Positions 1-6,216 of a stretch of 12,619 nucleotides of DNA are shown in pieces. This DNA is from Pseudomonadota bacterium (lineage in GTDB: Bacteria > Pseudomonadota > Gammaproteobacteria > Burkholderiales > Burkholderiaceae_D): NCBI GenBank assembly GCA_023420795.1, contig JAEZVM010000062.1, forward strand, positions 1-12,619, written 5' to 3'. The first letter of the stretch is position 1. Every line of letters starts with the position of its first letter. Under the pieces are notes generated by a model. It made no database searches. It saw only the letters and a list, made by a program, of their open reading frames with translations, and had not been told where the DNA came from. The translations under genes were made by a program, and so were the position numbers.

Positions 1-537
1 TTCAATTTCCCGCAGTCGCGCATGCTTTCCGAGGGCTTCCTGCTGCCGACGGTCCTCGAAGGCACGCGCCTGCACCTGGGCATCGTGATGGCGCTGGTCG
101 CGTCGGTGATCGGCTGGATTTTCCTGATGCGCAGCTTCGCCGGTTTCCGGCTGCTGGTCGGCGGCATGGCGCCGCACGCGGCCCGCTATGCCGGCTTCTC
201 GTCGCGCAAGGCCTTGTGGACCTCGATGCTGGCATGCGGCGCGCTGGCCGGGCTGGCCGGCGTGATCGAGGTGATCGGGCCGATCGGACAGCTCACGCCT
301 TCGGTTTCTCCCGGCTACGGCTTCGCTGCGATCATCGTCGCCTTCGTTGGCCGGCTGCATCCGGTCGGGGTGGTGTTTTCGAGTTTCATCATGGCGCTGT
401 TCTATATCGGCGGCGAGCTGTCGCAGTCGCGCCTCGGCATGCCGAACGCAATCACCGGCGTGTTTCAGGGCATCCTGCTGTTCGCGCTGCTGGCCTGCGA
501 CGTGCTGATTCATTACCAGATTCGCTGGAGGAAGTAA
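1..537 (+). CDS. BMP-type ABC transporter permease, partial (C-terminal 178 residues)
   Basis: Inner-membrane permease subunit of a BMP-family importer; the family (BPD_transp_2, CUT2-like) includes the nucleoside transporters NupP and BmpF. The reading frame is open from base 1, so the start lies off the window. The visible part is a string of hydrophobic helices. Between them is a cytoplasmic loop (GGMAPHAARYAGFS, about residues 55-68) followed by a Gly/Ala-rich helix, as expected for the site that contacts the ATPase. The next permease starts three bases after this stop codon, and its ribosome binding site lies inside the last codons here, so the two are translationally linked. Substrate is inferred: purine nucleosides or related bases are most common in the family, but the sequence does not prove it. 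Confidence 0.9.
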   Translation, partial: FNFPQSRMLSEGFLLPTVLEGTRLHLGIVMALVASVIGWIFLMRSFAGFRLLVGGMAPHAARYAGFSSRKALWTSMLACGALAGLAGVIEVIGPIGQLTPSVSPGYGFAAIIVAFVGRLHPVGVVFSSFIMALFYIGGELSQSRLGMPNAITGVFQGILLFALLACDVLIHYQIRWRK

Positions 538-540
538 TCA

Positions 541-1455
541 ATGGAATCCTTCGCACCCCTGATCGCAGCGTCGATCAACGCCGGCACGCCGCTGATGCTG
601 GCCGCGCTCGGCCTGCTCATCAACGAGAAGTCCGGCGTGGTCAACCTCGGCGCGGAAGGCATGATGCTGGTCGCGGCCATCGCCGGCTTCGCCGTTGCGA
701 TCAACACCGACAGCGCGGCGCTCGGTTTCATCGTCGGCGCCGCGTCCGGCATGCTGCTGGCCGGCTTCTTCGCGCTGCTAACGGTCTGGCTCGGCACCAA
801 CCAGTATGCGACAGGCCTTGCGCTATCGTTGTTCGGCACCGGCGCGTCGGCCTATATCGGCATCAGCTATGTCGGCAAGAGCCTGGAAAATACGAAGCAC
901 GCGCTGCCCTGGCTGTCCGATATTCCCTTCGTTGGTGTCGCGCTGTTCCGGCAGCATCCTATGGTTTATCTGTCGCTGCTACTGTGCGGTGCGATTGCGT
1001 GGTTTCTGTACCGTAGCCGCGCCGGCCTCGTCCTGCGCGCGGTAGGCGAGTCGCCGTCATCCGCGCATGCCCTTGGCTACAACGTGCGCGGCATCCGCCT
1101 TGGCGCGCTGCTGTTTGGCGGCGCCTGCTGCGGGCTGGCGGGCGCATTCATGTCGCTGGTGTATACGCCGCTGTGGGTCGAGGGCATGGTGGCCGGGCGC
1201 GGCTGGATCGCGCTGGCACTGACCACCTTCGCGACATGGCGGCCGGCGCGCGTGCTGATCGGCGCCTACCTGTTCGGCGGCGTCACCATCCTGGCCTTTC
1301 ATGTGCAGGGCATGGGCGTAGCGATCGCATCGCAATGGCTGTCGATGCTGCCCTATCTGGCCACCATCGTCGTGCTGGTGCTCATTTCCAGCAACGCTAA
1401 TTGGATCAGGCTGAACATGCCAGCTTCGCTCGGCAAGAATTTTCATCCAGACTGA
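541..1455 (+). CDS. BMP-type ABC transporter permease (second subunit)
   Basis: A complete 304-residue inner-membrane permease of the BPD_transp_2 family, similar in layout to NupQ/BmpG; it should form a heterodimer with the upstream permease. Signs of the family are the N-terminal helix followed by LGLLINEKSGVVNLGAEGMM (about residues 23-42), typical of this subunit, and the cytoplasmic coupling loop RAVGESPSSAHALGYNVRG (about 166-184), followed by a GGACCGLAGA helix. Eight or more hydrophobic segments are visible. The ATG is preceded by GGAGGA at 527-532, with 8 bases between. Length is normal for the family. The binding protein gene is not next: a cytochrome gene and a palindrome lie between. 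Substrate specificity (nucleosides) is inferred from family only. Confidence 0.92.
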   Translation: MESFAPLIAASINAGTPLMLAALGLLINEKSGVVNLGAEGMMLVAAIAGFAVAINTDSAALGFIVGAASGMLLAGFFALLTVWLGTNQYATGLALSLFGTGASAYIGISYVGKSLENTKHALPWLSDIPFVGVALFRQHPMVYLSLLLCGAIAWFLYRSRAGLVLRAVGESPSSAHALGYNVRGIRLGALLFGGACCGLAGAFMSLVYTPLWVEGMVAGRGWIALALTTFATWRPARVLIGAYLFGGVTILAFHVQGMGVAIASQWLSMLPYLATIVVLVLISSNANWIRLNMPASLGKNFHPD

Positions 1456-1479
1456 TGCATGGATTTCGTTGTCGTAAGG

Positions 1480-1485
1480 TAAAAT
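1480..1485 (+). promoter_or_regulatory. Possible -10 element for the cytochrome gene
   Basis: TAAAAT followed by TCGCGCGG, a form often seen at betaproteobacterial promoters, 56 bases before the cytochrome GTG. No good -35 is visible at the right spacing. If real, the cytochrome gene can be transcribed apart from the permeases. Tentative. Confidence 0.3.
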
Positions 1486-1530
1486 TCGCGCGGTTTTGAT
1501 GGAGCGTATGGCAACGATTAATAATGGAAA

Positions 1531-1534
1531 GGAG
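1531..1534 (+). promoter_or_regulatory. Ribosome binding site fixing the GTG start of the cytochrome gene
   Basis: GGAG (within AAAGGAG) sits six bases before GTG at 1541. It is the reason for choosing that start over in-frame ATGs upstream at 1499, 1508 and nearby, which lack such a site and would put non-signal residues before the secretion signal. Confidence 0.7.
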
Positions 1535-1540
1535 CATGCA

Positions 1541-2131
1541 GTGAAGAACCGTTTTCTAGCCCTGATGGCAGCGCTTTCACTGATGAGCGCCGGCGTTTCA
1601 GCGATGGACGCAGAGGAGCGGGTAGCCTCGCAATGCACCGCCTGCCACGGTCCGAAGGGACAATCCACGTCGCCGATCTTTCCGTCGCTGGCCGGGCAGA
1701 ACCGCGAATACCTGGCCAAGCAGCTGCATGACTTCAAGGCCGGTCGGCGCAAGAGCGACACGATGGGGCCGCAAGTGGCCGAGCTTCCCGATGGAGAAAT
1801 CGCCGCCCTCGCATCCTGGTTCAGTGCCCAGCCGGCGAAGCAGCATCGCGTTTCCGACGAGGACCTGCTCGCTGTCGGCCGCTATATCTACCGCAAGGGG
1901 AACAGCTGGTCCGGCGTGCCGGCCTGCGCCGACTGCCATGGCGCCGACGGCCACGGTACGACGACCTTGCCGCGACTGGCGGGGCAGAATTCGCGCTACC
2001 TGCTGACGCAGTTGAAGGACTTTAACCAGCGCACGCGGACCAACGACAACGCCGTCATGCATCTTGTCGCCTCTCGCCTGACCGAGATGGAAGCGAAGGC
2101 GGTTGCCGATTACCTGTCTCAGTTACCCTGA
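1541..2131 (+). CDS. Di-heme c-type cytochrome, cytochrome c4-like
   Basis: A 196-residue periplasmic electron carrier with two heme domains. Residues 1-21 form a signal peptide (MKNR, hydrophobic core, VSA). The first heme site is C32-T-A-C35-H36, with M75 (SDTMGP) the likely distal ligand; the second is C129-A-D-C132-H133, with M173 (NDNAVMH) likely distal. Both halves carry the repeated phrase P-x-LAGQN-x-x-YL, showing the internal duplication typical of cytochrome c4. Members of this class pass electrons to terminal oxidases. The GTG start is favoured by the GGAG at 1531 and by the signal peptide that follows. Its position between ABC permeases and their binding protein is odd and gives no clear functional link. 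It may be an independent unit with its own promoter near 1480. Confidence 0.92.
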   Translation: MKNRFLALMAALSLMSAGVSAMDAEERVASQCTACHGPKGQSTSPIFPSLAGQNREYLAKQLHDFKAGRRKSDTMGPQVAELPDGEIAALASWFSAQPAKQHRVSDEDLLAVGRYIYRKGNSWSGVPACADCHGADGHGTTTLPRLAGQNSRYLLTQLKDFNQRTRTNDNAVMHLVASRLTEMEAKAVADYLSQLP

Positions 2132-2135
2132 GCTA

Positions 2136-2259
2136 AGAGACAGCTTGAAAACCTACTGCGCGGCCCGATTTTGCCCTTGCGATGCTCGTCGTACCTCACG
2201 TACGACTGCGCTTCTCAGGCCAAGCTCGGGCCGCTCGCTACGGTTTTCAAGCTATCTCT
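2136..2259. repeat. 124-base imperfect palindrome, probable interspersed repeat element
   Basis: Starts five bases after the cytochrome stop codon. Outer arms AGAGACAGCTTGAAAACC (2136-2153) and GGTTTTCAAGCTATCTCT (2242-2259) pair at 17 of 18 positions. An inner pair, GCGGCCCGA (2160-2168) and TCGGGCCGC (2226-2234), is perfect. The centre is a perfect stem GTCGTAC/GTACGAC (2188-2194 and 2200-2206) with a five-base loop. Between these blocks pairing is poor. It carries no convincing coding frame. The build (terminal inverted repeats, nested stems, intergenic site next to a stop codon) fits a MITE- or ERIC-like element. As RNA it could fold into a long hairpin and affect read-through between the cytochrome and binding protein genes. 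No clear target-site duplication was found. Confidence 0.7.
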
Positions 2260-2271
2260 AAACGTTTCTGT

Positions 2272-2311
2272 GGTCCGGCCGTTTTCCCACGCGGCGCGGA
2301 CCGGTTATAAA
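2272..2311 (+). promoter_or_regulatory. Possible promoter and small hairpin before the binding protein gene
   Basis: GGTCCG (2272-2277) and CGGACC (2297-2302) form an inverted repeat, with a GCCG/CGGC pair nested inside. TATAAA at 2306-2311 could be a -10 element, and TTTCCC at 2283-2288 would be a weak -35 at 17-base spacing. The layout suggests a separate promoter for the highly expressed binding protein, but the -35 match is poor. Confidence 0.3.
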
Positions 2312-2337
2312 CAGTGGGATTACACCTAGAGGAAAAC

Positions 2338-3414
2338 ATGTCCAAACGCTTCCTGCGCGGCGCCGTTGCCGCCCTTGCCGTGCTGCCGGTGCTTGCAACC
2401 GCAGCTGATCCCGCTCCGCTGAATGTCGGCTTCGTTTACGTCAGCCCGATCGGTGACGCCGGCTGGACCATGCAGCACGACATCGCGCGCAAGGAAATGG
2501 AAAAGACCTTCGGCGCGAAGATCAAGACCCGCTTCGTCGAGAGCGTGCCGGAAGGTGCGGATGCCGAGCGCGTGATCCGCGACATGGCGCAGCAGGGCAA
2601 CAAGCTGATCTTCACCACCTCGTTCGGCTACATGAACCCGACGCTGAAGGTCGCCAAGCAGTTCCCGGACGTGAAGTTCGTGCACCTGACCGGCTACAAG
2701 ACCGCGCCGAACGTGGCGACCGCGAACGCACGCTTCTATGAGGCCCGCTATCTCGCCGGCGTGTTGGCTGGCAAGATGAGCAAGTCGAATGTTGCCGGCT
2801 ACGTCGGCGCGTTCCCGATCCCTGAAGTACTGCAGGGGATCAATGCCTTCACGCGCGGCATGCGCAGCGTGAATCCGAAGGCGGAAGTGAAGGTCGTCTG
2901 GGTCAACAGCTGGTTCGATCCGGGCAAGGAGCGTGATGCCGCGATCACGCTGATGGGCCAGAACGCCGACGTGATCACGCACCACACTGACTCGACCGCG
3001 ATCGTGCAGGCGGCGGAAGAGAAGGGCAAGTACGCAGTGTCCTACCACTCCGACATGAAGAAGTTCGGCGCCAAGGCGCAGCTCGCGGCGGTCACGCACC
3101 ACTGGGACAAGCTGTACACGCAGCACGCGCAGGCGGTCCTCGACGGCAAGTGGAAGACCAGCGCGGTTTGGGGCGGGATCAAGGACGGCATGGTCAAGCT
3201 GGAAGCGATCAACGCCGCCGTGCCGAACGATGTGAAGCAACTGATCGCCGCGAAGGAAAAGGACATCGTCTCCGGCAAGCTCACGCCGTTCGATGCGCCG
3301 GTCAAGGACAACGAAGGCAAGGTCCGTCTCGACAAGGGTTCGCTGTCCGACGAGGCGCTGCACAAGATGGATTATTACGTCGAAGGTGTGGCCGGCAAGC
3401 TGCCGAACAAGTGA
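2338..3414 (+). CDS. BMP-family ABC transporter substrate-binding protein
   Basis: A 358-residue periplasmic binding protein of the Bmp/PnrA/Med family (PF02608), which captures nucleosides or related solutes for the permeases encoded upstream. Residues 1-22 form a signal peptide (MSKRFLRG, hydrophobic stretch, ATA-A). There is no lipobox cysteine, so it should be a soluble periplasmic protein, unlike the lipoproteins of Gram-positive relatives. The mature N-terminus NVGFVYVSPIGDAGWTMQHD (29-48) is the usual first strand and ligand loop of the family; a HHTDST segment occurs mid-protein in the hinge half. The ATG at 2338 is chosen because GAGG at 2329-2332 lies five bases upstream; an in-frame GTG at 2314 has no such site. 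The gene ends in a strong terminator at 3453. Confidence 0.93.
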   Translation: MSKRFLRGAVAALAVLPVLATAADPAPLNVGFVYVSPIGDAGWTMQHDIARKEMEKTFGAKIKTRFVESVPEGADAERVIRDMAQQGNKLIFTTSFGYMNPTLKVAKQFPDVKFVHLTGYKTAPNVATANARFYEARYLAGVLAGKMSKSNVAGYVGAFPIPEVLQGINAFTRGMRSVNPKAEVKVVWVNSWFDPGKERDAAITLMGQNADVITHHTDSTAIVQAAEEKGKYAVSYHSDMKKFGAKAQLAAVTHHWDKLYTQHAQAVLDGKWKTSAVWGGIKDGMVKLEAINAAVPNDVKQLIAAKEKDIVSGKLTPFDAPVKDNEGKVRLDKGSLSDEALHKMDYYVEGVAGKLPNK

Positions 3415-3422
3415 TGCGGGAG

Positions 3423-3439
3423 GGGGAATCCGATTCCCC
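3423..3439. other. Small hairpin after the binding protein gene
   Basis: GGGGAATCCGATTCCCC: seven perfect pairs around a three-base loop, nine bases after the stop codon and 14 bases before the terminator. No T-run follows, so it is not itself a terminator; it may protect the mRNA 3' end. Function is a guess. Confidence 0.45.
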
Positions 3440-3452
3440 AATCGATGCACAA

Positions 3453-3490
3453 GAAAAGGGCCTGCAGCAATGTAGGCCCTTTTCGTTTTT
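3453..3490 (+). terminator. Rho-independent terminator of the BMP transporter operon
   Basis: GAAAAGGGCCT (3453-3463) pairs perfectly with AGGCCCTTTTC (3474-3484). Three further pairs (one G-T) extend the stem to 14 bp closed by a GCAA tetraloop at 3467-3470. GTTTTT follows at once. The 11-bp block is symmetrical with an A-run on its left side, so it could also stop transcripts from the other strand. Confidence 0.9.
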
Positions 3491-3649
3491 CTGCGGCCCT
3501 TTATCGTCCATGTCATTCCGAACATCAGTGAAGAATCTTTCACCGGTCTCCCGCGCCCGTTTCATTTGCCGAATTTTTAATATTTTTCCTGCCCGAATTT
3601 CTGTCCTGCAAGCTAATGCAAATTCTCTGCAAGCCGCATCAACAAAGGG
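3491..3649. other. AT-richer non-coding spacer before the SOS box
   Basis: No gene is supported in this stretch. It is clearly less GC-rich than its surroundings, with AATTTTTAATATTTTTCC around 3573-3590 and short repeated words (TGCAAG twice and ATGCAA once within 3607-3635). CATTCCGAACATCAGTGAAGAATC at about 3513-3536 has the look of a small dispersed repeat, but only one copy is in the window. Confidence 0.4.
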
Positions 3650-3665
3650 TAAAATCGCCTATACT
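3650..3665 (+). promoter_or_regulatory. Possible overlapping -10 elements at the SOS box
   Basis: Two -10-like hexamers are present: TAAAAT (3650-3655) and TATACT (3660-3665). The second overlaps the LexA box, and with the first the transcription start would fall inside the box. Either arrangement suits repression by LexA. No strong -35 is visible. Confidence 0.45.
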
Positions 3666-3681
3666 GTATATATGAACAGTA
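3662..3681. promoter_or_regulatory. LexA-binding site (SOS box)
   Basis: TACTGTATATATGAACAGTA. It contains the CTG-N10-CAG core (3664-3679) with an AT-rich centre and the flanking TA and TA, essentially the enterobacterial and betaproteobacterial LexA consensus. It overlaps a promoter-like -10 and lies 126 bases before the next + strand gene at 3808. No gene reads away from it on the minus strand nearby (the next feature to the left is the operon terminator), so the target is most likely the gene at 3808. Confidence 0.82.
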
Positions 3682-3795
3682 TGTGAACTTGCTTGAATCT
3701 GCCGTGTCGGAGCATCAATTTCACATGCGTTCCCGGAAACCCAAAAGGTATCCGCGCGGCGTCGATGCAGTGCAGCCGGCTGCCGCAATCTGAAC

Positions 3796-3803
3796 AAGGA
3801 GGT
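3796..3803 (+). promoter_or_regulatory. Perfect Shine-Dalgarno sequence of the SOS-box gene
   Basis: AAGGAGGT, a full match to the anti-Shine-Dalgarno sequence of 16S rRNA, five bases (from the end of GGAGG) before ATG at 3808. It fixes the start and suggests strong translation once the gene is transcribed. Confidence 0.85.
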
Positions 3804-3807
3804 CATC

Positions 3808-4227
3808 ATGTTCAAGACAGGCACATGGGTAGGCGCGGGCCGCTGGCCGAACCAGAACGCGCATCCCAATCACTGGCCCAAGCCGATACGCGGGCAGGTC
3901 ATCGACTTCTGCGATGTGCGCGCCTGGGCCAATTCCATTCACTTCCCCGAAGAAACACCCCATGCGGGAGATGTGATGGGCGTGGCGCTGCGGCTGAAGA
4001 CGGAAGGCGCACTCGACGGGCTGACGCCGGTCTGCTGGGATTTCGTCACGCACCGGCGCGTGCTTTGGGAAAAGACTGCTTCACTGCGTTCCTACGAGGA
4101 TGACGTTCTGCTATGGCGCGCCGCGCGTGCATTACGGCTCGATGAAATCGAACACCCGCGCCGCCGCAAGCCGCGCGACATCCGCGAATTCCTGCCGGAG
4201 CAGCAGCGGCACCTGGCGCTTGCCTGA
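3808..4227 (+). CDS. Unrecognised 139-residue protein under probable LexA control
   Basis: I do not recognise a family. The protein is soluble-looking: no signal peptide and no membrane helix. The N-terminal third is rich in Trp, His, Pro and Asn (W7, W13, H19, H22, W23, W40). The middle carries hydrophobic strands (VIDFCDVRAW 31-40, VMGVALRL 56-63, VCWDFVTHRRVLWEK 75-89). The C-terminal part is charged and probably helical, with a basic patch RRRKPRDIR at 118-126 that could bind nucleic acid. Only two cysteines, C35 and C76. The perfect AAGGAGGT and typical high-GC third positions argue that it is a real gene. The SOS box upstream suggests DNA-damage induction. It is a single gene, not followed by imuB, dnaE2 or another known repair gene. 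A role in DNA repair, division arrest or a phage-like response is possible but unproven. Confidence 0.8.
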   Translation: MFKTGTWVGAGRWPNQNAHPNHWPKPIRGQVIDFCDVRAWANSIHFPEETPHAGDVMGVALRLKTEGALDGLTPVCWDFVTHRRVLWEKTASLRSYEDDVLLWRAARALRLDEIEHPRRRKPRDIREFLPEQQRHLALA

Positions 4228-4333
4228 CGCCGCTGTCGCCTGACGGCACGCGCACTCCCATTTGCGCCGATTCCTCGCCGCGCGATCCGCCCGACAATTG
4301 ATCGTTCCGTTCCTGCCCGCGCCAAAGTTCGCC

Positions 4334-4339
4334 TATAAA
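4334..4339 (+). promoter_or_regulatory. Possible -10 element for the four-helix membrane protein gene
   Basis: TATAAA in the 197-base gap after the SOS-box gene, 85 bases before the next start codon. No good -35 is present at 16-18 bases, so this is weak. The remainder of the gap (4228-4424) shows no gene or clear terminator. Confidence 0.22.
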
Positions 4340-4424
4340 GAGCCATGGCGGCGGGCGAAACGGCAGCAGTTCACGGCATCATCCACTCCCGCCCCGCATC
4401 TGCGATCCCTGCGACGAGGAGACG

Positions 4425-4931
4425 ATGAAAACGCTGCTGCGCATGTCTGCCATCATTCACGTAGTGATTACTGCGCTCTTTGTCGGCGCGGCGCTGGTTC
4501 TGCTCGTCATGGCCGTCAATACGGGAGTGAAAGCGGTGTTGGAGGCCGGATTGAATACCGCGGGCGCCCAGGGCGTGATCGAGGCGATCGGCCTGATTAC
4601 GGTAGCGATCGTGGCGCTGCAGATCGCGCAGACCATCGGCGAGGAAGAGGTGATCCGCGAAGCGCATATCAGCGGACCGACGCGGGCGCGGCGTTTCCTG
4701 TCGCGCTTCATGGTCGTGATCGTCGTGGCAGTGTCGATCGAGGGACTGGTTGCCACCTTCAAGGCGATACGCGAAGACATCGAGCTGCTGCCGAATGCAG
4801 CCATCATCCTGGCGGCCGTCGGCGTGCTGCTTGCCGGCTGGGGCGTGTTCATCCGCTTCAACCGTTACGCTGAAGAACTCGAGCCGGAGGCGATGCGCCA
4901 GGCCAAGCAGGAAGATCAGAAGCTGGAATAA
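4425..4931 (+). CDS. Conserved-looking four-helix inner membrane protein, function unknown
   Basis: A 168-residue protein with four predicted membrane helices at about 8-31, 50-71, 94-112 and 123-145. Between helices 2 and 3 is a charged cytoplasmic-type loop (IGEEEVIREAHISGPTRARR, 71-90), and the last 20 residues are a charged Glu/Lys-rich tail. Helices 2 and 3 each carry an Ile-Glu pair (IEAIGL, IEGLVA), which could matter structurally. The overall plan recalls small membrane proteins such as the PsiE group, but I cannot assign it. GAGGAG at 4416-4421 precedes the ATG closely. The gene faces the diguanylate cyclase gene tail-to-tail, with 32 bases between and no obvious shared terminator. 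Confidence 0.72.
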   Translation: MKTLLRMSAIIHVVITALFVGAALVLLVMAVNTGVKAVLEAGLNTAGAQGVIEAIGLITVAIVALQIAQTIGEEEVIREAHISGPTRARRFLSRFMVVIVVAVSIEGLVATFKAIREDIELLPNAAIILAAVGVLLAGWGVFIRFNRYAEELEPEAMRQAKQEDQKLE

Positions 4932-4963
4932 GGCTCATGACATGGAGCTGCAAGGCGCCGAAG

Positions 4964-6151
4964 TCAGGCAGGAGCCAGGTCCGCCGCTTCCACCCTGTTC
5001 CGGCCGTTCTCCTTTGCGCGGTACAGGGCTTCGTCCGCCCGCTGGATCCAGCTTGACAGATCGTCCGTCGCCTGGAGTTCGGCGACGCCGATGCTGATCG
5101 ATATCTTGCCTATGGTGGAAAAGCTGCCGTTTTCGATTGTCTGCCGCAGCTTTTCCGCAATCGCGAACGCATCGCTGATGCCTTCCGGAACCAGTACGAC
5201 CAATTCCTCGCCACCCCAGCGGCATAGCAGATCGGATGCGCGCAGGCAGTCGCCTGCCTGCTTTGCAAGCTCCTTCAGCACTTCATCGCCAACCAGATGG
5301 CCGTGGTGGTCATTGATGCTCTTGAACCGGTCGGCATCGATCAGCAGCAGCGAGGCGGCCTGGCCGTAACGCATGGCACGCTGCATCTCGCGCCATGCCT
5401 CGGCTTCGAAATGATGGCGGTTCCACAGGCCGGTCAGGCGGTCAGTGCGTGACGCGAGCTCCGCCTCCGAGCGTGCCTTGTCGAGCTCTTCCGTGATGCG
5501 GTTGTGCGTCAGCATCAGGAGACAGCAGCCGAGCGCGAGCGCGAGAACGATATTGACCAGCGCGACAATGCGGAAGCCAATGTCACTGTGCAGAGACTGG
5601 GCGGATGTCGTCTGCGCCATCGCATGGACGATCCGCCCTGCAGCGAGCGCGCCATCCACCATGAAGATTATTGTCAGCACACCGTAGGTCGATCGGTTCC
5701 TTCCCGTGGCGACCTGACTGGTAAGCCACCAGATCCGTGCCGACATGAACAGCTGGAAGCCGGAGATCCAAATGACGCGCATGCCGAACTGGTTGTCTGC
5801 GTACAAGTAATAGGAAATTCCCGCAATGCAGAATACCGCGACGCCGTGATTGGCAGGATCGAACGGATACCGGGCCGGGCGGCTCTCGAAACGGATGATC
5901 CCGTCGTACGGCAGGCAGAGGCCAAGCGCCAACAGATAGTTGCCCATGACGACGCTGGCCCATGCCGGTACCGTCCCGCGCAGCGTCAGCAGAGTGAATC
6001 CCGCAGCAAGTGCCGTAAGGCCGTAGCACCAGATGGCGAAGCCGGGATAAGTCTTGCCTTTCCAAAGGAAATAGAAGCCGAGCACGGCAATGCAGGTCAG
6101 CACAAGCGCTGCGCTCATTGCGAGGGTTGGCGTGTGAAGGGAGGCAAGCAT
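4964..6151 (-). CDS. Membrane-bound diguanylate cyclase (GGDEF domain)
   Basis: A 395-residue enzyme that makes cyclic di-GMP from two GTP. The N-terminal half has about seven hydrophobic segments (roughly 12-30, 38-57, 64-84, 104-118, 126-142, 157-173, 193-215) and probably senses a membrane or extracellular signal. A short helical linker (218-236) leads to the GGDEF domain, which begins at DRLTGLWNRHHF (237-248). The metal/substrate motif LIDADRFKSIND (270-281) and the active site GGEEL (313-317, an accepted variant) are intact. An inhibitory I-site RASD (304-307) sits exactly five residues before the active site, so feedback control is expected. No EAL domain is present. An in-frame TGA four codons upstream of this ATG rules out a longer start; the ribosome binding site is weak. 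The gene stands alone. Confidence 0.93.
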   Translation of the reverse strand: MLASLHTPTLAMSAALVLTCIAVLGFYFLWKGKTYPGFAIWCYGLTALAAGFTLLTLRGTVPAWASVVMGNYLLALGLCLPYDGIIRFESRPARYPFDPANHGVAVFCIAGISYYLYADNQFGMRVIWISGFQLFMSARIWWLTSQVATGRNRSTYGVLTIIFMVDGALAAGRIVHAMAQTTSAQSLHSDIGFRIVALVNIVLALALGCCLLMLTHNRITEELDKARSEAELASRTDRLTGLWNRHHFEAEAWREMQRAMRYGQAASLLLIDADRFKSINDHHGHLVGDEVLKELAKQAGDCLRASDLLCRWGGEELVVLVPEGISDAFAIAEKLRQTIENGSFSTIGKISISIGVAELQATDDLSSWIQRADEALYRAKENGRNRVEAADLAPA

Positions 6152-6188
6152 TCCGGAGAGGGCTCAGAAAAGATGTTCAAGAAAATAG

Positions 6189-6216
6189 CACAATATTGCG
6201 TCAAAGAAATATTGTG
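6189..6216. promoter_or_regulatory. Inverted repeat upstream of the diguanylate cyclase gene
   Basis: CACAATATT (6189-6197) and AATATTGTG (6208-6216) are a perfect 9+9 base inverted repeat around ten bases. It lies 38 bases before the cyclase start, in an AT-rich island. On the minus strand TCCACA (6218-6213) and TATTGT (6195-6190), 17 bases apart, could be a promoter overlapped by the repeat. This is the expected place for a dimeric regulator to bind; the regulator is unknown. Confidence 0.5.

Noticed and set aside
3513..3540. CATTCCGAAC...GAAGAATCTTTC as a REP-like repeat
   Set aside because: It recalls a common dispersed repeat, but there is one copy only and the dyad is weak, so it is only mentioned in the spacer entry.
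2326..3543. A 405-codon open frame on the minus strand across the binding-protein gene
   Set aside because: It mirrors a high-GC gene; the translation is rich in Arg, His and Val with no family likeness, while the plus-strand protein has a signal peptide and clear family motifs.
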